Assembly: GCA_022496205.1 (NCBI GenBank)
Contig: WTXD01000004.1
Span: forward strand, 372,001 to 436,000
Reading direction: 5' to 3'
Origin: Gloeopeniophorella convolvens
Lineage: Eukaryota > Basidiomycota > Agaricomycetes > Russulales
DNA length: 64,000 nt
Shown: positions 34,153-45,840 of the stretch, piece after piece
Layout: each line of letters opens with the position of its first letter
How positions within the stretch are numbered: the stretch's first letter is position 1
Program-made: the position numbers and the translations under genes
Notes under the pieces: model-generated
What the model was told of the DNA's origin: nothing
Databases searched by the model: none
Seen by the model: the letters and a program-made list of their open reading frames with translations, nothing else

Positions 34153-35559
34153 ATGGTGGGTCCCCCCGCATTTTCCCTGCCATCCGCGCTCTCTGAGTCG
34201 GCCCCAATCTAGAGTGCAGAACCTTCCGAGCAGACGGCCGTGACGAAGGCCCCATCGTCCGCCGCCGCAGAGAACGTCAAGTCGTTCGTGGCAGGTGGTT
34301 TCGGCGGTGTCTGCGCTGTCTTGGTCGGTGCGTCGACCTGACGCACTGCGGTACGAATCGGCGATAAACTGACGTAAAACCATTTGTGTGCGCGTCGCGT
34401 CATAGGCCATCCGTTCGACTTGACCAAGACGAGACTGCAAACCGCCGCGCCGGGAGCGTACACTGGCGGTCTGGACGTCGTCAGAAAAACGCTGGCCCGC
34501 GATGGCGCGACGGGCCTGTACCGTGGGGTCGTCCCGCCACTGCTGGGCGTGACGCCCATCTTTGCGCTCTCGTTCTGGGTGCGTGCCGTTCCGAGTAGCG
34601 GAGCTCCGTATCGGTGACCTTGGGTGCCATGCGCAGGCGTATGACGCGTCAAAGCGGCTCATCCGCTGGGCGACACCGAACCGTACCGACCAGACGCTCT
34701 CGACGACCGAGCTCGCCACCGCCGGCTTCTTGTCTGCCGTTCCGACGACGCTCGTGACTGCCCCGGTCGAGCGCGCCAAGGTCCTCTTGCAGGTACGCTC
34801 ATGTGGGATGCTGTAACAAGTTGTGCGCCTCACATCGTATTCAGGTGCAAGGACAGGGTGGATCTGGCCCGCAGTACAAGGGCGTCTTCGATGTCATCGG
34901 ACATCTGTACAAGGAAGGCGGCATTCGCAGCATATTCCGGGGCACGTTCGCCACGCTGGCGCGGGACGGCCCTGGCAGTGCAGCGTGCGTCTACTTGGCG
35001 GCCCGCGTGCGCCCGCCAAAGTCCTCACTGATCTCCTCGATAGATACTTCGCGGCGTATGAGGTCACGAAGAAGGCACTTGCCCCTGCCAACGCGTCTTC
35101 TTCGGATCTGAACATCGGTCAAGTGATCTTGGCTGGCGGCACCGCAGGCGTGGCGATGTGGGCGATTGCCATTCCTCCAGATGTGCGGGCGTCCAACTTC
35201 CCGTGTCCTTCGTGCCTCTGACGTCATCTCTGCAACGCCAGGTCTTGAAGTCAAGATTACAGTCTGCGCCCACTGGGACGTATTCTGGTATTGTTGACTG
35301 CGCGCGCAAGACGATCGCGGTGGATGGCGTCAAGGCATTGTGGAAAGGGTTTGGGCCGGCGATGGCACGGGTGCGTCACTTGTTCGGGTTTGGTAGGGTT
35401 TGCCATTGCTAACCGTGGTTCATTGTAGGCATTCCCGGCGAACGCGGCGACATTCGTAAGTGGCCTTCCTGCAATCCCGTCGAATTTGTGCTGAGCGCTG
35501 ACCCCTCTGTGCAGTTGGGCGTAGAGTTCTCACGTAAACTAATGGATGGTCTATTCTGA
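34153..35559 (+). CDS. CRC1: Mitochondrial carnitine/acylcarnitine carrier
   Basis: Inner-membrane solute carrier with three repeats. The signature motifs are GHPFDLTKTRLQ, TAPVERAKVLLQVQGQ and IPPDVLKSRLQSAPTG. The second, PVERAK, and RGVVPPLLGVTPIFALSFWAYD favour the carnitine carrier over other members. The start codon stands alone in exon 1: ATG at 34153, intron 34156-34212, then SAEPSEQTAVTKAPSS. The next exons give SFVAGGFGGVCAVLVG, then FFAAYEV-type sequence (SAAYFAAYEVTKKALAP) and LWKGFGPAMARAFPANAA. It ends FLGVEFSRKLMDGLF at 35559. Its length near 300 residues is usual. It would supply fatty-acyl units to mitochondria. Confidence 0.9.
34156..34212 (+). other. Intron directly after the start codon
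   Basis: 57 nt, ATG|GTGGGT to CAATCTAG|AGTGCA. Exon 1 contributes only the initiator methionine to the protein. Confidence 0.7.
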
Positions 35560-35976
35560 AGGGATTTGCCCCATACAATACACGATTAAATACTGGTCGC
35601 TGCATGGGTTGAAATGTTAATGCTTGTTACCCCAGACCATCGATGTTCCCCGCCCCCGCAGAACCGCGGCGTGCCCTTGGGCCGGGACCACCGAAAGGAC
35701 CGACACGGCGGCGCGCGAACAATGGAGTGGCAAAGCCCGACGCGACGTTGACCTCGGACGCGGTTTAGACGCCGAAAACATTACGACCTTTCTCCCTCAC
35801 TTCCCACCTGCAGAAGTTGAACCACCTCTGCACTCACCGAACGCGCTACCTATACCTGCTCACTTGCTCACGACCTGCAACGAATTCACTGACCTGCCCA
35901 ATCTTTTTTAGCCCACAGTCTTTACACCAATTGAAATCAAGATCTACACGGAAGCAAAATTATTCTCGCATCAATT
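35560..35976. other. Intergenic region, nothing recognised
   Basis: About 420 bases between two plus-strand genes. One open frame has no motif or splice-consistent extension. Confidence 0.4.
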
Positions 35977-37639
35977 ATGACACGACCAAGTTTGGATTCA
36001 GCGACGTCGTCCTCCTCAACGACAGTTATCAAGAAAAAGCTCCCCGTCAAATCCCGCACACTGTCCGCATCTGAGTACGTGTTCTCCGTTGACGCGACAC
36101 GCGAAAGCTCAATGACGCGTCTCAGGATTGCTCGTAATCCCAAAAGCTTCGAAACATGGTGCTCCTACCAAGGTTGCGAGCAGGTCGTGCTCTCCGACCT
36201 GCCCGACGAATTTCGCCCGCACGTGGACGGCGTGTTTGAGACCTCCCGCCGCCTCCCCGCGGAATGGGTCGACAAAGTGAGAAACTTGCCCCTGTCATAG
36301 GCAATGCCACCGTGCTAAACCACCTTGTAACTCGTGCGCGCCTCAGTCATCAAAATTCTTCCGACGAATGAAGGCTTGCTCGCGGCCAGAATTCGTTTCG
36401 TTCATCACGAAGGCCCACGAACAGTGTCCAGAGCTGTTCTCTGCGGACGTGTCTCCAAAGGATAATTGCCAGTTGCTCGATGAGATGAAAGTCGTGTTCG
36501 CCGCCTGGGAACGTCTCCGGAGCCTGCGTTCCGAAGCCAGAGCGTCCGAGGCCGATTTCGTCTCCAACGTGTACGTATTCGCCCATCAGGCGAGAAATGG
36601 GCAGCCGCTTACTCGTTCTGCAGGTATGAAATGCTGCGCAGCGGACCGGTGCGCGAGTCGACATACAGGTGAGAGATGGCGTCCTCGCCCTCTGCGTCCA
36701 CAGTGGGTGACAAGCATGCGTGGCCAGGGCAAAATGGCCGATCGGCCTTCCCCAGCCCCTGCAAAGCCTGCGCGTCCGCACGGCGTCCGTGCGCATCGTC
36801 AACGCGAAGAGCGTCATCCCGGACTGCGCGATCTTCGTCCCAGACCGGGCCATCAGCCACCTCTCGCTCGCCGCCGAGTCGGCCTTCAAGCAGCTTAAGC
36901 GCAGTCGGCTCGCCGGCGCGGCGGACAAGGGCGAGGGCTCGTTCGGGTGCCAGAGCACGCCGAGCGTGCAGCTCCCGCCGGTGCCCGGCTTCCAGTTCGC
37001 GTCGAGCTTCTGGGAGGACAAGAAGCCGCTGCACAGCATGCTCGCCGACGCGTACCGCCAGAACCGTATGGCGACGGCCGCCGCTGTGCGCCACCTCCAC
37101 TCGCTGCACGTCCGCGCGCCCGTGTTCGGCCTCGTCTGGGCGGACGGCAATGTCAGGGCGCACGTGGACTGGTGCGCCAGCAAGGGCTCCGGGCCGCAGG
37201 TGCGCGCCGTCGTTCTGTCTGCCTCGAGCTGCCGGGCTGCACCCTGACATCGAGCCTTCTTGCCACCTAGATCGTGCGGTCTGCGCCTTTCCCTGGCCCC
37301 GCGCCGCGGGGCGGCAAGGGCGCGGGGGAAGAGGGCCGCGTGCACGAGTGGAAGCTCGACAACCCGGCGGAGATCATCCAGGTCTTCCTGCTCATCAAGA
37401 ACCTGGACCACTGGACAGTGCACGGGTTCAAGGAGTGCATCGAGGCCGGCATCGAGGACCTGCTCGAGTCCGTGCTGCACGAGAAGCGCCCGTACCAGCC
37501 GTGGAAGCGCGTCGGCACGCTCGCGTCGGGCCGGCAGAAGGAGAACCGGACGCACAACGCGGAGAACTCGAGCGCGCAGAGCTCTGTCCCGGCGACACGC
37601 AGCACGAAAGCGAAGCGTCGCACACGCCGGTCCAGTTGA
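35977..37639 (+). CDS. Uncharacterised basidiomycete protein
   Basis: Not recognised. Five exons reconstruct cleanly. It starts MTRPSLDSATSSSSTTVIKK (disordered, basic), then CSYQGCEQVVLSDLPDEF, FFRRMKACSRPEFVSFITK and CQLLDEMKVVFAAWERLRSL. The central fold is YEMLRSGPVRESTY, joined to SLRVRTASVRIVNAKSVIPD and CAIFVPDRAISHLSLAAES. A characteristic block follows: FASSFWEDKKPLHSMLADA, MATAAAVRHLHSLHVRAPVF, then GLVWADGNVRAHVDW. Next is IVRSAPFPGPAPRGGKGAG, a helical segment (AEIIQVFLLIKNLDHWTV), and a basic tail (KAKRRTRRSS). No signal peptide or membrane segment. The layout, with a strand VFGLVWADG and a pair of helices, resembles families I have seen only as hypothetical in Agaricomycetes. 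Confidence 0.7.
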
Positions 37640-37895
37640 TTTGGAGGCTGCATGATGTTTACTCCACGTTCGCTATTCTTAGTATCTGCGCTACCCTCCT
37701 TCTCCTACATGTAGTAACCCCGCACCATTATCATTGTCTATCTATATCATATTGATGCCAGAAATACATAAGTAGTATGCTTCTACAGTTCCTGATGAAT
37801 ATGCGGCGTGTCCGACTTCGCGTGCTTCCAGCAGCACCAAGGGTGGAAACGCCGGTCGCGCAGGCAGGCGGCTGTGGGTTTCCTTTTGCTCGCTC

Positions 37896-39859
37896 CTACT
37901 TCCAGCTCGAGGCGATCTTCGGCACAACGTGGGACCACATCGCGAGCCGCCCGCGCTCCCACTCCTCGACGTACGACAGCCCGGCTGACGCGCGACGGCC
38001 CTCCTCCGTCTTGAGCCGTTTCTCCGCGTCGCACCAGAACAGCACCCAATCGCCCATCCGCACGTGGCCCGAGCTGCGCTCAAAGTACCATTTGTTGACC
38101 GGGTTGTTCGCGCGGCTGCGCCAGACGAGGTCGCGGCCCTCGCCCTGGCCCTCCTTGCCGCCGTTCGGATTGACCGAGAAGGGCAGCCCGAGCCCGTACG
38201 TCTCGTCGTGCAGCGCGACCCAGAGGAAGTCGACCGTGCCGTCGCCCTGGTGGCTCGGCAGCACCGCAAACTTGTCCAGGTACACGATCGGCGGGGCGGA
38301 GCCGTCGGCCGACGGCTCGCGCGTGACGATGGCCGCGCCCGCGTAATCGCCCGCGACGATGGCAAAGTCGAGGTCCTTCTCGAGCCGCGCGAAGAATGCG
38401 TCGCTGTTGAGCACGCGTCCAAAGGACTGTTCCAGCAGGCGGGTCAGCTTGGCCTTGTCAATGTTGGCATGGTCGCGGATGACCTCGACGCTGAGCCCGC
38501 GGCGCAGTAGAGTTGGCGTGTGGAACGTAAGGCTGCGGTTGCCCTGGAGAAGTGCATGCGGCAGGCTCGAGCTGACGGCAGGCTTGTTGGTGATGAGGTT
38601 TCCGATAAGTGAGCTAGGCGCCCGGTGGTTGACCATGATTGCCGAGGATGAAGGGGGCATGTAGGCCAGACATGTGCGCGCCAGGGCGAGATTTCCTAGG
38701 GCTGTTGGGTGGGTGGCTTTCCACGTGGACTGAAACGTGTCGTGGATGTACTGGTACTCGGAATCCAAGTTAACCAGAAGATGGGGCAGCCCCGACCGCG
38801 CATAAGAAGGAACGCCGCCTTCCCTATTGATGATCATGAGGCGCATGGGCGTCAGGTCGACATTATCCATGATGTCCGGATGTGTTTCAGCAGGCGGCTG
38901 GGTGCGGTCAAAATCTGCGGCTTCGATCATGCCCCGGGCCAAAGCGGCAATCACGTCGTTGGCGTCGACCCTGACAGAACGGCAGAAAGAGTCCAGAGCC
39001 AATGGAGAAAGTACAGGAATTTCGCCTGCGCGCAAGGCTGAACGGATGGGAGAGAGGTCAGAGGGAAAGGTGTGAGCCTCGGGGATCGGGGCAGGCGCTT
39101 GCGAACTGCTCGCCGCCGAGTCATCGCCAGGCTTGGGCCCGAGACGGACGATGGCACCAAGGACTGGGCGCGTTTTGGCACCTTGCTTCTCGAGCGCCTC
39201 CACGACGCGAGTGGTCTCCTCAAGGATGATTTCGCGTTCGCCCTCCTCTCCGCGGGGGACTCTGTCTTGCTCGACGATGATGACGCTGACGAGACCAAGC
39301 TTTTGCAAGTAGACCATGCCACGGGCGATGCTCTCCAATTGACGCTCAGTGAAGGGGCCTTGCAGCTTCACGAGAGAGGTCCTTTGATGCACGGGGTCAA
39401 GGATGGAGGAGATGATAGGACTTGGTTTAGGCTCTTCTGCAGTAGCAAACTGGACATCACGAGCCACCTGCTGCTGAGGGAGTACGGGAGGGGGAGACAG
39501 CGTCCGAGCGGGAGTGGGACGAGGACGAGCACCAAAGGAAGCCAAGTAAGATTTTGCATCTCTGGCAGAAGGATTTGAGCGGAGGATGGAGAGGATAAAG
39601 TCCTGCGGGTGGGAGGGGCCAATGTCAACGGGTGAGAACGCAGGACAAGAAGACTGCACCAACATTCTCGGCAGCATGCTCTACGTCTTCTGGGGGCTCT
39701 GGGTCATGGCGAAAGCCTCTCACTGTCTGTGTGGGGGTGAGGACGGCAAGCAACAGGGACAGGAGCGCGGACACTGACGGCATAGAAGGCGCTGAAGGAC
39801 TGCGCAGAGCGAGCCTTTGCAGCCGAGGCGATGAGTTTGTGGGTCGCAGGTTTAAACAT
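37896..39859 (-). CDS. ARG2: N-acetylglutamate synthase, mitochondrial (arginine biosynthesis)
   Basis: First step of arginine synthesis: acetyl-CoA plus glutamate to N-acetylglutamate. The large exon (37896-39653) has an amino-acid-kinase-like N-terminal half (SLVKLQGPFTERQLESIARG, LGLVSVIIVEQDRVP) and a C-terminal NAT domain (YLDKFAVLPSHQGDGTVDFL, then NKWYFERSSGHVRMGDWVLF), ending VVPKIASSWK. The first Met of that exon is at 39677. A small upstream exon 39779-39859 (27 codons, basic and Ser/Ala-rich, starting MFKPATHKLIASAAK) joins it in phase 0 through a 125-nt intron and would supply the mitochondrial targeting sequence. That upstream exon is inferred; the enzyme identity is strong. Confidence 0.88.
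39779..39859 (-). other. Proposed first exon of NAGS with targeting peptide
   Basis: The ATG at 39859 opens 27 codons rich in Ala, Ser, Lys and Arg with no acidic residue. Donor GTCAGT and acceptor GGTGCAG give the phase needed for SSCPAFSPVDIGP. Confidence 0.55.
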
Positions 39860-40330
39860 GGGAGAACGGCGGGGGGAATGGAGAGGGAGGAGGGGAGGGT
39901 GTTATATAATGAGTCATAGATTGATGAGAGCTGGTGGACTCGAGGGGCGGTTCGATAAAACTGTTAATCGACAAGAGGCGTCAGGCGGAAGACGCTCGTC
40001 ATATTTATTTTCTATTACACAACGCCCGGTAACAACTGTCGACCTCGCACTGGCACCGCAGTCGGCGTCTGCGATGGCGAGGACATCGCCAGTCCAATTC
40101 CGTTTATCAGGGCACCGCCGCTCGGCGCCTGGCACATGTTCTGACATCTCCTTGTGAGACATATTGCTTCATCTGCTTGCCGCATCGCCTTCTTCCAATA
40201 CAACAGCCCAACAGCACTTCAGCCGCGCGCATCTCCCGCATGCATCTTTGCGAGGTCCCGCCGACGAACCCACTCGCGCAATTCCCGTCCATCGATCGTC
40301 CCTCCTCTTCCCAGTCACACCCCCAGCCCG
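39860..40330. other. Intergenic region, nothing recognised
   Basis: About 470 bases between the NAGS start and the stop of the F-box gene, both on the minus strand. It is the NAGS promoter side. No gene or repeat supported. Confidence 0.4.
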
Positions 40331-42048
40331 TCAAATCGTAAGCAGGTGGAGTGACCTCCGACCCCCTACCAGCCAGTCATGCTGCTTCCCAACGGCATTA
40401 GTCGCGCAGCTATTTACACGCACATATACACTCACCTCGAGTGCCACGATTCCGTCCTCGCTCACCATCAGGTGCGCCCGGGACGCGCCCTTGATTCCCG
40501 CCGGGAGAAGTACGCACTTGACAGTCGAACGTGGGTATGGTTCACCCATCCCCAACTGTGGATACAGCTTCTCGCTCTCCTGTCGTTCATCCTGGCCAGT
40601 CCGCCTGTACCTTGTCAGGCTGAAGTCCCGAACCAACATAGCCGATTTGCTTCGCCACGTTGCAACTTGCGGCAGAACGTAGCGCATCCCATATACAAAG
40701 CACGTATACGCCGACCATTGGCCATGCGCCGGAAAATGCTCCACGCACTGTTGGCCCCATGCTCCCCACTCTATGTCGCGCCCCTCCTCTACGGCGGTTG
40801 ACTCGCTGATGGATTTCAGCAGCGCGTTTGTCGGCATCAAGAACGTTTTGCTTCGGAATCGACGGGGCCAGGACAGGTTCAGCGCGATTGTCCGGTCGTT
40901 GCTTGCCGTTTGGAATGGCACTTGTAAATCGAGGCTAGGGCGCCACCCCGGCGACGGGTCCATGGCTAGCGTAAATTCCATCTCACTATTCTCGCCAGAA
41001 CTCGGGACCCCGAACCAGAAGCGGAAAGCATAGGCACCGTGGAGGGCGGGCTTCTGGTTGAGGTCGTAGACCAGTAAAGCTGGTCGAGTCGTTTCTGGAT
41101 CAGGCTCTACCAGGGTCGCTCCAAGGATGAAGTGTTCGCCAAGGAAAGAAAATGCCGATATAGCGATTGCCGTTAGTTCCTGGAAGGAATGTCAGCAACC
41201 CTCTGAGAGAGCGAAGTAGAGGCTGCCTCGCCATCATGATGTCTCCAGTTGTCCAGTCCCAGACGACGAGGTCATTGTCGTCGTCATGATGATCGAGGAA
41301 CAGAACCCCAACGTAATTTCCGCTTATCCGAATTGAATATGACCATAGCCCCTGCGGGTTTTCCGACGCTGCCCGGGAGTATTCCAAGGTCGCAGCTTTT
41401 GCAGCGAGTGGGTGTCCTTTGCCAGTCGACAGAGTGCACAGCCGGATTCGGCAGAGCCGAGGGGCGCTAAACACGGGGGCTCCATCAGTCGAAGACTGTC
41501 TGACGGAACGGCCGGACGTACTCCCCCGTTGTTCGTTCGACCGCCACGAGGAGGTCCTGAGAAGGGTCCATGCCAAAATCACGGAGAGAAAAGTCGAGAT
41601 TCAAGGTCCATCTTCGCAAGGGGATGCCGCGCAGACGAGACGGAATTTGCACTAATTCGATGGCGTCTTCATCCCTGCTATGGGCCCAGACATTGCCGTA
41701 GAGCTCCCAGAGACTGCCCTCGGGTACGGGGACGACGGTGTGCTCGTTCCACTGAACACCCCTCCAGGACATCTCGTACTGGCGTAGCAGCTCGAGGCGT
41801 TCATGAGCGCTCAAGGGACCGGGAGGACCGTCCTCCATACCGGACGCGAAAAGCGCGATTTTGTACTGCAAAGCAGCTGTTTCATCGATAAAACCCTTCA
41901 CTTCGCGGCAGACCTGCATATTATCAGGATACTAGGCAGTGCTCAAGAGGTAGAACGTAGCTACACTTCTGCATTTGACGAGGGAGAGGGCGTCTAGATC
42001 GCCGAGTATATATAGGGTGAGTTCTGTAGGGAGCGCCAGGAAGGGCAT
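40331..42048 (-). CDS. F-box protein with variable C-terminal region
   Basis: A basidiomycete F-box family member. The start at 42048 opens MPFLALPTELTLYILGDLD, then ALSLVKCRSVATFYLLSTA, a clear F-box. After an intron it reads VCREVKGFIDETAALQYKIA and LSAHERLELLRQYEMSWRG. Later exons give WTLNLDFSLRDFGMDPSQDL, LLVAVER, SYSIRISGNYVGVLFLDH and LVVWDWTTGDIM, like WD or beta-propeller strands. The last intron removes a segment after VALE and joins HDWLVGGRRSLHLLTI. Substrate recruitment to an SCF ligase is inferred from the domain. This family is very large in Agaricomycetes, and no specific target can be named. Confidence 0.8.
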
Positions 42049-42274
42049 CAGGGACTTGATGCGAACTTGGTGAGCCCAAGTCTTCCGGCGCTCTCGCAGG
42101 CGAGCGCGGGATGGTTGGTGATCTATTAGAATCTAATCTTATCAGCAGCCCGGTGGCGGGGGTCCAGGTCGGGTCAGTGGGCCAAGTCACGTTTCCCGGA
42201 GGACTGAGACACACCGAGGTCTCTCTTTCTAGCTTGCTCCTTTTCTCTCGCTCTCTCATCCGCGCCCGTTCGCC

Positions 42275-45200
42275 ATGGCACCTAACAGAATGGCCAAGAT
42301 ACCCACAAAGGTTCTCTTCACACCTCCTCCCCTGCAGCGAATCGTGCTCATTCTCTCCATTCGCTAGTTCTACCAAGAAGATATTGTACGGCGTATTAAT
42401 TCTGGCTCTTACGGTATTGTCTTGGTACGCAATGTCTTTCGTCCCCATAGTGCCTGCTCATGCGCTCCACCGCCCAGAGGTGTTGGCACGATTCGGATGA
42501 TGCAGCACCACCCCACGACCAGCATGACCCACTGATGAGGCCGCTCGAGAGGGGAGAAGTCGGGGTGTCCTTCTTTCCCAATGGCGTCCGCGAGATTCTA
42601 CCAGAATCAGAGTTTACCCTTGTCGACCGCATGTTCCAACCCGGGGATCTGTGCAAGAGGAGCATAGATGATTTCCGCTCCGGCGTGATTACCAGCGTCG
42701 ACGTCAAGGGCCGCCTTGAGCATGCGATTAGTGGTGTCCCCGTCCCGGACTGGAAGAGCATGAGCGATATCGAGTCGCCTGCAGACGTCGACGTCGGCGA
42801 CTACGTCGCTTTTGACAATTGGATCGGCCAGGTGCGCAACGCCCTCTATCCACTGCTCACGAATTGCTCATCTTTCTAAACTAGGTTGTTGAGGTAAGAT
42901 TAGTCAAGACCCTTCGGTGACGCCATGATCCTGATCCACGTCAAAGCTCTTTGACGAAGCAGTTGTAGACGTCTCTAATGGACAGCTCGTGCGACTACCC
43001 GAGCTCAGCTCTCGTTTGACCGTTGGGGAAAAAGGTAGTGTGAGTGGCTTTGAGCTCTCGTCATCCTCCACAGTTCTTTACGTCCGATCAGGACATTATT
43101 CCTCCACCGACGGGCGTCGGCAATCTGTTCGGACTGTTCTCAAGGCCACCCAGGAACGGTCACACGGATACAGTAGTGGACGTGAAGCACAGCGTCCTAG
43201 CAATATCCTGGCTTGCCATCAATCAGTCGGTGAGTCCACACCGGATCATCACCGGGGCCACTTGTGACCATGTACAGTTGTCAGCAGAGGTTGCGCAGAG
43301 TATCACCCGCCCCGAACGGTTCTGGTCGGGTGAGAAGCTCGCCCAGCTGAAGCTCGTACGGAGCAGAGCGGAATGGATGATGCGCGTCGGCGATAAGGTC
43401 ATCCTCAAGAATGCGGCCAACCTTCCCTTTACTCGGCATGGCAAAGAGGGAGAGCCGTATGGCGTCGTCGAAGTCCGCGTATACGTAGTCCGGGAGACAC
43501 AAACTACGGTGGACGTCCTGTGGCAGGACGGCTCAACAGAAACTATGCTCACAGCGAAGCTGATCCCCTATCTGAATCCTGATGAATATGACTGCTGGTG
43601 AGTGAATTTGATTGTTCCTCATTCGACCACGAGTGCTGACGAGTCGGCCTGCTAGGCCTGGTGACCATGTCATCTGGAAAAGCGAAGACGACAAGCGTGT
43701 CGCAGTCGTGCAGAATGTCAACGCGGTGGACAGAACCGCCACCATCCGGTTCAGCGACACTGGGGCGGTCGAGCTTGCCTCCGTGCTTGAACTCGATCCT
43801 CACGGGACGAACGACTGGTCTGCAGCCGCGCCTGCCACATTCGACGGTCTGGGCGTCCGAAGAGGGGACTTTGTTTTCATCCATCGCGAGGGCGCAACCA
43901 ACGGCTTAGAGGCGCCGAAGGTCCCTCGGATCGGCGAAGTCGAGCCTTGGGTCAGGGAAGCGCCCATAGTCCACCCCGACGGCCAATACGGCGGATGGCG
44001 CAAGACGATGGCTGACATCGGCATGGATATCGCTCACCGCCGCGAGCACGACCACATCGTCGAAGGCAAGATCCGCAAGCCGAATGCGGACGATACTTCC
44101 TTGAACTGGTTTGGAGAAGTCTCTGATGTGCGCCCTACTCTGCCTCCTCTCTGAACATGCCAGCTGACGTGCCGTTTAGTTGGGACTAGATGGCAGCGTG
44201 GAAGTCACTCTGCCAAATGGGGCCGTAGCCAAATATCCTCTAGAGCGTCTCACACGACTATACGATACCCTGGAACAACTAGAAGATCTCTGGGGCGAAG
44301 GTTCCATACAAGATGAGTTGGAGGGCGAGCATGTACACGATCACGAGACGGAGGTTTGGGCCATGGACGAAGACGGCAATTGGCAAGCCCAGCCCAATGA
44401 CGCCGATAACGATGAATGGGAGGAGACCGATGAGGATGGTGACTTCATGGTGGACGTCGATGATGACGCGCCGATGGAGGACGCCCCTGTCGACGAGGTC
44501 CACACAAGTTGGTGGGACCACATCGTCCCTACAACAACGGCCGTTCCTCCGGATCAGCAAGATACAGCGTCGGTCTCGCAAGTGCCATCATCCACATTAC
44601 GCTCGTCCTCGCCGGACGTACCACAGGATGCTACCGAGAAGGAGGAAGAGCTGGCCGACGGCGCCGCAGCGGCGAATGGAGACCTCGAAGACGAGGACGA
44701 TTCCCCGTGGAAGCGTTTCGAGATTCTCGCCGAGGCACCGCAAGATCATGCATTCTACCTATCATCACCGTCACAGCCCTCCCGTAATTTCCTGACAAGA
44801 TTGCAGAAAGAGTATCGTGCACTGGCCAGCAGTTTGCCTGGTGGGTTTGTCTCCGCTTGTCTCGTGTTAAGTCTACTTACGATCTCGACCAGAATCCATC
44901 ATCGTGCGAGCGTACGAAGACAGATCCGACTTGATCCGTTCTCTCATTATTGGCCCAGAGAACACACCATACGAGGATGCACCGTTCGTCATTGACTGGA
45001 TGCTGGACTCGGACTTCCCACAAAGCCCACCGGTAGCACACTTCCTCAGTTGGACAAATGGAAACGGACGCGGTACGCACCTGCTTCAGTGTGGATCCTC
45101 CTCAACGCTGACGTCGGTGTGACCCTCAGTGAACCCGTATGTCGCCACTGCTGGCTAACATCAGCTTCATCGAGTCCTGACCAATCTTACTAGAAATCTG

Positions 45201-45840
45201 TACGAGGAAGGCAAGGTCTGCCTGTCGATTCTCGGCACCTGGGCCGGAGACAAGAACGAGTCATGGAGCCCTGCGCGTTCGTCGCTCCTCCAAGCCCTCG
45301 TGTCGATCCAAGGACTCGTCCTCGTAAAGGAACCGTGAGTACCCACCGCGCGCGCCGCCAGTCCCCCCAGCCACTAACCACGACGCTAGATGGTTCTGCG
45401 AGCCCGCATACGACAAGCTCCGCGGCACCGAAGAGGGGATCATCAACAGCCGGCTCTACAACGAAAAGGCGTACGTGCTCTCGCGCGGCTTCGTCCGGCG
45501 CGCGCTCGAGATCCCGCTCGGCTCGCTCGAGGCCGAGATTAACTGGTTGTACCACAAATGCGGGCGCCTCGCGAAGGTGCTGCGCGGCGCACGCGCGCTC
45601 GTCGAGAAGAGCCGCGTCGAGGGCGTGCCGGACGAGGGCTCTGCTGCGGGCGCGGACGCGGCGGCGGCGGCAGACCCCGACTCCGAGCCCGCGGTGCCGC
45701 GGCTGACCGCGGGCGGGATCATCACGCTCGAGCGCACGCTCGTCAAGCTTGAGGCGCTGCAGCGCGCGTCATCGCAGTCGCCGTCACCTACGCCGACGCC
45801 GACGCCTGCACCCGCGCCCGTGTCTGCGCTTGCGTCATAG
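42275..45840 (+). CDS. UBE2O-type E2/E3 hybrid ubiquitin-conjugating enzyme
   Basis: Large E2 with upstream SH3-like beta domains. It starts [12 protein letters not shown], then [20 protein letters not shown]. The conserved-region blocks include [54 protein letters not shown] and [10 protein letters not shown]. Acidic stretches follow ([20 protein letters not shown]). The UBC core is [47 protein letters not shown], then [19 protein letters not shown] with the catalytic Cys at 45219-45221. Next is [20 protein letters not shown] and the C-terminal helices, ending APVSALAS. The HPN motif of ordinary E2s is replaced by the NPNLY type, as expected for UBE2O. A 7-nt micro-exon lies in the core. Substrates include misassembled basic proteins in animals; unknown here. 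Confidence 0.9.
45130..45136 (+). other. 7-nt micro-exon in the UBE2O catalytic core
   Basis: Between introns 45073-45129 and 45137-45193, both 57 nt and GT-AG. Together with flanking bases it codes Val, Asn and Pro of GRVNPNLY. Without it the catalytic-cysteine exon is out of frame with the upstream core. Confidence 0.8.

Noticed and set aside
36350..37555. A 401-codon open frame on the minus strand
   Set aside because: It is antisense to the multi-exon plus-strand gene, has biased GC-driven composition, and lacks a domain.
37742..38422. A 226-codon Arg/Ser-rich frame opposite the NAGS C-terminus region
   Set aside because: It is a low-complexity shadow of the GC-rich NAGS coding strand in another frame.
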